A stretch of DNA of 10,885 nucleotides, taken from positions 46,370 to 57,254 of the forward strand of contig DLLE01000038.1 of the NCBI GenBank assembly GCA_002477955.1, given 5' to 3'. Both the position numbers and the translations under genes were made by a program. Under the pieces are notes generated by a model. That model was not told the origin of the DNA, ran no database searches, and saw nothing but the letters and a program-made list of their open reading frames with translations. Shown here piece by piece: positions 6,330 through 10,885 of the stretch. Numbering within the stretch: position 1 is the first letter of the stretch; each line of letters begins with the position of its first letter. The DNA is from Treponema sp. UBA7570. Its GTDB lineage: Bacteria; Spirochaetota; Spirochaetia; Treponematales; Treponemataceae.

Positions 6330-8027
6330 ATGTACAAACCAGAGCTGATTTACTCTCTAAAAGGCTACTCACTCAAAAAATTCTCGCAGGATTTTATTGC
6401 AGGAATCATCGTTGGAATCGTAGCGCTCCCTCTTTCAATCGCTTTTGCAATTGCTTCAGGATGCAGTCCGGAAACTGGACTTTATACGGCAATCATTGCA
6501 GGTTTTTGTATTGCAGCGTTTGGCGGAACAAAAGTTCAAATTGGAGGTCCGACAGGCGCATTCACCGTAATCATCTATGCAATTGTAAACAATCCGCAGC
6601 TTGGATTTTCAGGACTCGCAACTGCGACAGTTTTGGCAGGAATTCTTCTTATTCTTCTCGGAGCATTAAAACTCGGCGGACTTGTAAAATTTATTCCATA
6701 TACGATTGTTGTCGGTTTCACAGCAGGAATTGCAGTCACAATCGCAACAGGTCAAATAGGCGACTTTCTTGGACTTTCTCCGGAATTTCCAATGACAGTT
6801 TTGGGAAACGAATACACAAAAATGCCTGGAACCTTTTCTGGAAAAATTCTTGTTTACGCTTCTTCGATCAGCACAATAAATTGGTATTCATTTATTATGG
6901 CTGTCTTAAGTCTTGCAGCAATATTCTTGTGGCCGAAAGTTACAAAAAAAGTTCCTGGAAGTTTAATCGTAATTATTCTAGCAACTGTAATTCACATTTT
7001 TCTGAACAAAAAATTCGGTTTACAGACAGTTTTAATCGGCGACAGATATAAAATTCCTTCAGGACTTCCATCTCCAAAACTTCCAGCCCTCGACTTACTA
7101 ACAATAAAAACCGTTTTTCCTACGGCAATTTCGATCGCAGTGCTGGCAGCGATTGAGTCTCTTCTTTCTGCAGTTGTTGCAGACGGAATGATTGGCTCAA
7201 AGCACGACTCAAACAACGAACTTATCGGCCAGGGAATAGCAAATATTTTAAGTCCTCTTTTTGGCGGTCTTCCAGCTACAGGAGCAATTGCCCGGACAGC
7301 AACAAACATCAACAACGGCGGACGAACTCCAGTCGCAGGAATAGTTCATGCAGTCGTTCTTCTTTTGATTATGGTTTGCTTTGGACAATATGTTGAATAT
7401 ATTCCTATGGCGGCACTTGCGGCAGTTTTAATGCAAGTAGCGTGGAATATGGCAGGAATTCCGGCGATTCGTTCGCTCATAAAAGGTCAAAAATCAGACA
7501 TTACAGTCCTTGCAGTAACTTTCCTTCTTACAGTTTTTGTCGACCTTACTTATGCAATCGGTGTTGGACTTATGTTTGCGGCATTCTTCTTTATCAAAAA
7601 GATGATTGATTTGTCAGAAGTGCAGTCAGGAAGCCGCACTGTTGTCGTTGGAATAAAAGGAAACGGAAGCGAGGAACATATTGAGCTTCCAAAAAGCGTA
7701 ATGGTTTACGAAATTGACGGACCTTTGTTTTTCGGAACAGTACGAAAATTTGAATTTGCAATGGAAAGAGCCGGGGCAGACGTCAAAGCGATTATTTTTA
7801 GAATGAGAAATACGCTCTATCTCGACGCCGGAGGAATTCGTGCTCTTACACAGGCAAAAGCTGCCTGCGACAGAAAGGGAATTCAGATAATCCTCTCAGG
7901 AATTCACACACAGCCTTACATGCTCTGCGAAAAAACCGGCATGGCAGACAAAATCGGCCGTGAAAATATTTTTGACAATATTGAAGCCGCATTAAACCGC
8001 GCAAAAGAAGTTACAGAAAAAAAGTAA
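6330..8027 (+). CDS. SulP/SLC26-family anion transporter with C-terminal STAS domain
   Basis: SulP proteins carry sulfate, bicarbonate or C4-dicarboxylates across the inner membrane with H+ or Na+. Residues about 20-425 form the membrane domain: FIAGIIVGIVALPLSIAFAI (22-41), GGPTGAFTVII (72-82) and the half-helix region LIGQGIANILSPLFGGLPAT (298-317) are family hallmarks. Glu276 in AAIESLLSA occupies the place of the Na+-binding Asp of cyanobacterial BicA, which in proton-coupled relatives is Glu; H+ coupling is therefore inferred. The STAS domain spans about 450-560; its loop reads DAGG (499-502), lacking the phosphorylatable Ser of SpoIIAA-type STAS. At 565 residues the length is normal. 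The start is fixed by GGAG at 6320-6323. It is the first gene of the rightward group. Substrate is undetermined. Confidence 0.93.
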   Translation: MYKPELIYSLKGYSLKKFSQDFIAGIIVGIVALPLSIAFAIASGCSPETGLYTAIIAGFCIAAFGGTKVQIGGPTGAFTVIIYAIVNNPQLGFSGLATATVLAGILLILLGALKLGGLVKFIPYTIVVGFTAGIAVTIATGQIGDFLGLSPEFPMTVLGNEYTKMPGTFSGKILVYASSISTINWYSFIMAVLSLAAIFLWPKVTKKVPGSLIVIILATVIHIFLNKKFGLQTVLIGDRYKIPSGLPSPKLPALDLLTIKTVFPTAISIAVLAAIESLLSAVVADGMIGSKHDSNNELIGQGIANILSPLFGGLPATGAIARTATNINNGGRTPVAGIVHAVVLLLIMVCFGQYVEYIPMAALAAVLMQVAWNMAGIPAIRSLIKGQKSDITVLAVTFLLTVFVDLTYAIGVGLMFAAFFFIKKMIDLSEVQSGSRTVVVGIKGNGSEEHIELPKSVMVYEIDGPLFFGTVRKFEFAMERAGADVKAIIFRMRNTLYLDAGGIRALTQAKAACDRKGIQIILSGIHTQPYMLCEKTGMADKIGRENIFDNIEAALNRAKEVTEKK

Positions 8028-8071
8028 AATTTATCTCTAAAGAAATACATTTTTTTTGAAGTTTCAAAAAC

Positions 8072-8075
8072 AGGT
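8072..8075 (+). promoter_or_regulatory. Shine-Dalgarno site that sets the start of the solenoid protein
   Basis: AGGT(AG) lies about 8 nt before the ATG at 8083. The upstream in-frame TTG at 8056 has only a run of T before it and no ribosome-binding site, so the 8083 start is preferred. Confidence 0.6.
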
Positions 8076-8082
8076 AGAAAAA

Positions 8083-9513
8083 ATGACAAAAGCTGAAAAA
8101 AATACTGAAAACCAGAACAAAAATTCAAATTCGGAAAAAATCGAAAATTCATTTGAATACAGACTTGCAAAAGAACAGACTCTCGTTTATATCTGGCGCT
8201 CAGTCATGCAAGAATACATTTACAAAAATCAGGACATGCAAAAATTTTATGAACAGACAAAAGAAATTGCGCCTGCACGTTCGGATTTTTTTGTAAACTG
8301 GTTAAAGGCTTTTGTCGCAACAGCAGAACTCGACTTTAACGCTGCCGCAGAATTTTACAAAAACGCATTCGATTCAGTTTCTCAGGCAGAAGAATACACA
8401 GGCAGATTTGTCCAGCAGGCATTTACCTTTTTTATGTACACGGAAAATAAAAAACAGGCTCTGAAAGTCTGGGAATACGGTGTTTCAAAAAAAATGGTCG
8501 CTCCTTTGGACGAAACTTTCTTCAAAAATTTCAATGAAAAAGAGCAGTTTTGGACTCAGTTTGCGCCAAAAATGTTCAAAAACGAAAAACTGGCAGAAGA
8601 AAAAGCAATTGCCGACTACAAGCCAAATACGAAAGACAAACTTTTGTCAGCAATTCAAAATCCTGACTTTAAAAAGTTCAAAATAGCGGCAAAAAACGAA
8701 GATTTGAACACCCGCCTTATAAAAGGAATCTCTCCTCTCTATTTTGCAATCCAGACAAAATCAACAATAAAAGGCGGAAGCAGTTCTTATGCAAAAGGAA
8801 TGGCAGATTTCCGAACAAACCAGCTGCTTTCAAGTTTTGACCTAAGCCGTGCAAGCAAGGAACGTCTTGAAGAAGCATTTTTGACTGTAAGCCACAGCAT
8901 GAAGCAAACTTACATAGAATCAGGACTTGGAAAAATCATGTTCTACGCATATTATTGCCACGACGAAGAAATTGAATCAAAACTGAACGAGTTGAACAAA
9001 ATAATTGACTTTATAATCGCCTCAACAAAAAATCCAGATGAATTCAAAATCAATTCTGGCGCAAAAATGTCAAACACCGCGCTTTACCTCGCCGCCGAAA
9101 CCGATGATGCAGAAACTGCAAAAATGTTAATTCAAAAAGGCGCTGCCACAAACAAGGCAAATGGACGTGCAGATTTTTCATTTACAAAAAAAGACGGAAC
9201 AAAAGTTCAGACTTCAATTCCAAACACATTCATTTACAGGCTTATAAGTTTTCACAGCTGGAATACGCTCGAAATGTTTTTGACAGATTTTCCAGAAATT
9301 GCAAAACCGCAGATGACAGAAAAAACAGAAACTTCGAACGTAACTCCACTTGTTTTTTTAATTTTGACTTTAGTTTACGGTTCAAAAAACGAAAAAGTTT
9401 TCGACCAAAATAAAAAAATTACGGACAGTCTTCTCCCTCTTTTTCAAAAATGCGGAGCAAAACTCGAACAGAATACGGCATTTGGAACAGCAAAAGAACT
9501 TCTGGGGCTTTAA
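8083..9513 (+). CDS. Uncharacterised TPR-like plus ankyrin-like solenoid protein
   Basis: I do not recognise this 476-residue protein. The N-terminus (1-22) is Asn/Lys/Glu rich and probably disordered; no signal peptide or membrane segment is seen, so it should be cytoplasmic. Residues about 63-137 look like TPR helix pairs (NWLKAFVATAELDFNAAAEF, then ENKKQALKVWEYGV). The second half has ankyrin-like units: GISPLYFAIQ (215-224), the clearest at 330-356 (NTALYLAAETDDAETAKMLI with QKGA after), and weaker ones at about 380-401 and 420-460. The units are separated by long insertions, unlike a standard ankyrin array. It starts 55 nt after the SulP gene on the same strand with no clear terminator between, so co-transcription is likely. 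Such scaffolds usually bind partner proteins; no catalytic motif is visible. Confidence 0.8.
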   Translation: MTKAEKNTENQNKNSNSEKIENSFEYRLAKEQTLVYIWRSVMQEYIYKNQDMQKFYEQTKEIAPARSDFFVNWLKAFVATAELDFNAAAEFYKNAFDSVSQAEEYTGRFVQQAFTFFMYTENKKQALKVWEYGVSKKMVAPLDETFFKNFNEKEQFWTQFAPKMFKNEKLAEEKAIADYKPNTKDKLLSAIQNPDFKKFKIAAKNEDLNTRLIKGISPLYFAIQTKSTIKGGSSSYAKGMADFRTNQLLSSFDLSRASKERLEEAFLTVSHSMKQTYIESGLGKIMFYAYYCHDEEIESKLNELNKIIDFIIASTKNPDEFKINSGAKMSNTALYLAAETDDAETAKMLIQKGAATNKANGRADFSFTKKDGTKVQTSIPNTFIYRLISFHSWNTLEMFLTDFPEIAKPQMTEKTETSNVTPLVFLILTLVYGSKNEKVFDQNKKITDSLLPLFQKCGAKLEQNTAFGTAKELLGL

Positions 9514-9517
9514 TAAA

Positions 9518-9579
9518 GATGAAAAGTCTGGAGAGAAGATTTATTCGGCAAAAAAACTTGCCTTTAAGTAACTTTCATC
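9518..9579 (+). other. Nested inverted repeats downstream of the solenoid gene, possible weak terminator or attenuator
   Basis: GATGAAAAGT (9518-9527) pairs with ACTTTCATC (9571-9579) with one bulged A, enclosing a second hairpin GGCAA-6-TTGCC (9547-9562). A T-rich run (ATTATATTTTATTTT) follows the outer stem. A competing stem can form between TAACTTT (9569-9575) and AAAGTTA (9601-9607). Stability is modest, so termination efficiency is uncertain. Confidence 0.35.
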
Positions 9580-9587
9580 ATTATATT
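9558..9587 (+). promoter_or_regulatory. Candidate promoter of the alarmone synthetase gene
   Basis: TTGCCT (9558-9563) and TATATT (9582-9587) match the sigma-70 boxes at 4/6 and 5/6 with an 18-bp spacer. The start would be near 9594, giving a leader of about 28 nt with AAGG (9611-9614) 7 nt before the ATG. Confidence 0.35.
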
Positions 9588-9621
9588 TTATTTTAGAGTT
9601 AAAGTTAAATAAGGTAAAATA

Positions 9622-10305
9622 ATGCAAAATATAACTAAGGAAGAAATAAAGCTTCCCGAAATAATAGAAAAAACTCTGTCAAATCCGGAAGATGTTTACA
9701 AAATCGCAATTCAGTTTCAGCAGATAATGATGATTTACGAAAGCGCAACCAAACAGCTTGAAACTAAACTTGACATTCTAAATAAAGAAAATAAAGTTAC
9801 TGGCCGCAGAAATCCAATCGAAACTGTAAAAACGCGAATCAAAAGTCCACAGAGCATAGCTGGCAAACTCGAAAAAAAACATCTGCCGTTCAACTTTGAA
9901 TCAATGACGAAAAATCTCAACGACATTGCAGGAATTAGAGTAATCTGCCCTTATATTTCCGACATATACAAAGTCCGCGACATTCTTTTAAAACAGCCGG
10001 ACATAAGTTTAATTGAAGAAAAAGATTACATAAAAGCTCCAAAAGAAAGCGGCTACAGAAGCCTTCATCTTGTTGTTGAAGTTCCAGTTTATCTTTCGGA
10101 TACAACCCACAAAGTAAAAGTCGAAATCCAACTCCGAACAATTGCAATGGATTTTTGGGCAAGTCTTGAACATGAACTGCACTACAAAACCTCGACAAAA
10201 GTCCCGGAAAGCGTGCGCAGAGAACTATTCCGCGTTGCAGAAACAATTGCCATGACAGACCGAGAGATGGAAGAAATCGCCATAGAATTACAACAAATGG
10301 ATTAA
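9622..10305 (+). CDS. Small alarmone synthetase, (p)ppGpp synthetase of RelQ/YwaC type
   Basis: This cytoplasmic enzyme class moves pyrophosphate from ATP to GDP or GTP, making ppGpp or pppGpp, the stringent-response messenger. The 227-residue protein is a lone RelA/SpoT synthetase domain: the ATP-binding segment TRIKSPQSIAGKL (71-83), NDIAGIRVIC (100-109) with the Mg-binding Asp101, KESGYRSLHLVV (141-152) and VEIQLRTIAMDFWASLEHEL (167-186), followed by a helical tail. There is no HD hydrolase, TGS or ACT domain, so it can make but not degrade the alarmone. Length fits RelQ-type proteins (about 210-230). The start has AAGG 7 nt upstream. It lies 108 nt after the solenoid gene and converges with the next gene, with a 30-nt gap. 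Family assignment is strong; housekeeping rather than toxin role is inferred from intact motifs and no adjacent small antitoxin. Confidence 0.93.
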   Translation: MQNITKEEIKLPEIIEKTLSNPEDVYKIAIQFQQIMMIYESATKQLETKLDILNKENKVTGRRNPIETVKTRIKSPQSIAGKLEKKHLPFNFESMTKNLNDIAGIRVICPYISDIYKVRDILLKQPDISLIEEKDYIKAPKESGYRSLHLVVEVPVYLSDTTHKVKVEIQLRTIAMDFWASLEHELHYKTSTKVPESVRRELFRVAETIAMTDREMEEIAIELQQMD

Positions 10306-10335
10306 GGCTACAATCGGGACTCTGTAAAAAGACAA

Positions 10336-10885
10336 TTATTTTTTTCCAATCACTGATTCGACAAGTTCTTCTAAATTTCTGTCGAGAATGTAATCTGTTT
10401 TTTCAGGTTCGCCTTCTATGTGGAAAGTTCCGTCTTCACTTTCAACAATCACTTTTGAGCTTATCGAAGTTAAGTCGGTAATATTGTTTTTTGCCTGTGC
10501 AAATCCAGCAAACACAAACGGATGTGTCGCTTCCTGATTAGAAAGAGTTTCTAAAGTTTCCAGTTCTTCAGCTTCTTCCCGTTCATCTACCTTTTCAAAT
10601 TCTGGCAAATTTTTAGACTCTTCTGATGTTTTTAAAAAGTCAGTCTTTTCCTGCTGTTCTACAATTTCATCTTCTGGCATTTGCATTTTTTGTTCTTTTT
10701 CGTTGTTATCCTCGTCTTCGTCCAAAAATGAAAAGTCTATTTTTTCAACTTTAAAATCTTCTGCAACCTCAAAGTCTTCATCAGAATCCACAATTTTTGG
10801 TTTTGGACTGCCAAAATTCAATTTCTCCCCGTCAGCAAATTGAATTTCAGTGTCGTCCTCATTTTCGATTTCATCAACCGGCTCA
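10336..10885 (-). CDS. Very acidic protein of unknown function, C-terminal 182 residues (runs off right edge)
   Basis: The minus-strand frame stays open from its TAA stop (10338-10336) to the right edge, so the N-terminus is missing; an apparent internal TTG start at 10821 is preceded by uninterrupted coding of the same acidic style. Of the 182 visible residues, 57 are Asp or Glu (38 Glu, 19 Asp) against about 18 Lys/Arg, giving strong negative charge and probable disorder over the first 120. Small Phe-containing patches recur (EDFEVAEDF, IDFSFLDED). The last about 60 residues, from HPFVFAGFAQAKNNITDLTS to the end, are more ordered in composition and may be a small C-terminal domain (SKVIVESEDGTFHIEG). 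No membrane helix or catalytic motif is seen. I do not recognise the family. Confidence 0.75.
   Translation of the reverse strand, partial: EPVDEIENEDDTEIQFADGEKLNFGSPKPKIVDSDEDFEVAEDFKVEKIDFSFLDEDEDNNEKEQKMQMPEDEIVEQQEKTDFLKTSEESKNLPEFEKVDEREEAEELETLETLSNQEATHPFVFAGFAQAKNNITDLTSISSKVIVESEDGTFHIEGEPEKTDYILDRNLEELVESVIGKK

Noticed and set aside
6305..7051. A 248-codon open frame on the plus strand overlapping the SulP gene
   Set aside because: Its translation is Arg/Ser/Asn/Cys rich with no domain and it lies out of frame within an unmistakable SulP gene, so it is a shadow frame.
6992..7315. A 107-codon minus-strand open frame inside the SulP gene
   Set aside because: It is antisense to conserved SulP motifs and has no ribosome site or recognisable domain.
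9622..10305. Possible toxic alarmone synthetase (toxSAS) with a neighbouring antitoxin
   Set aside because: Its motifs, including EIQLRTIAMDFWASLEH, match housekeeping RelQ/YwaC-type enzymes, and no small adjacent antitoxin gene is present.
10306..10335. Bidirectional terminator between the convergent alarmone and acidic-protein genes
   Set aside because: The 30-nt gap has no inverted repeat long enough to form a stable hairpin.

Overview
The window is AT-rich and densely coding, and looks like chromosomal sequence from a host-associated or anaerobic spirochaete, most likely a Treponema. This placement is inferred from overall protein style, very A/T-skewed codon choice, a relaxed lipoprotein signal (F-S-G-C) and the gene mix; no marker gene in the window proves it.

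Left arm (1-6102, minus strand). This is a peptide-type ABC importer operon read right to left. Its order is: lipoprotein solute-binding protein (4258-6102), a PlsC-like 1-acylglycerol-3-phosphate acyltransferase (3409-4161), an OppB-type permease (2305-3384), an OppC-type permease fused in frame to an OppD-type ATPase (137-2308), and the first 46 codons of an OppF-type ATPase (1-140, running off the left edge). The last two junctions are 4-base ATGA stop/start overlaps, so the membrane and ATPase subunits should be translationally coupled. The lipoprotein would capture a peptide outside the inner membrane, OppB and OppC form the channel, and the OppD half plus OppF hydrolyse ATP. The acyltransferase is an unexpected lipid-synthesis passenger.

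Divergent control region (6103-6329). It carries back-to-back promoter candidates, a perfect 14-bp palindrome over the -35 of the leftward promoter, three tandem TTGNAANNAA decamers and A-tracts spaced about one helical turn apart. The lipoprotein gene has no Shine-Dalgarno sequence, and its best promoter would start transcription only about 3-4 nt before the ATG.

Right arm (6330-10305, plus strand). A SulP/SLC26 anion transporter with a STAS domain is followed 55 nt later by an unrecognised TPR-plus-ankyrin-like solenoid protein. After a 108-nt gap with nested and alternative inverted repeats comes a single-domain (p)ppGpp synthetase of the RelQ/YwaC type. A convergent gene on the minus strand (10336-10885) encodes the C-terminal part of a very acidic protein that runs off the right edge.

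I see no tRNA, rRNA, CRISPR array, insertion sequence or phage gene. No gene-free stretch exceeds 300 bases. The most notable points are the permease-ATPase fusion with a divergent EAA coupling loop, the acyltransferase inside a transporter operon, the possible leaderless start, the structured divergent promoter region and the uncharacterised solenoid protein.
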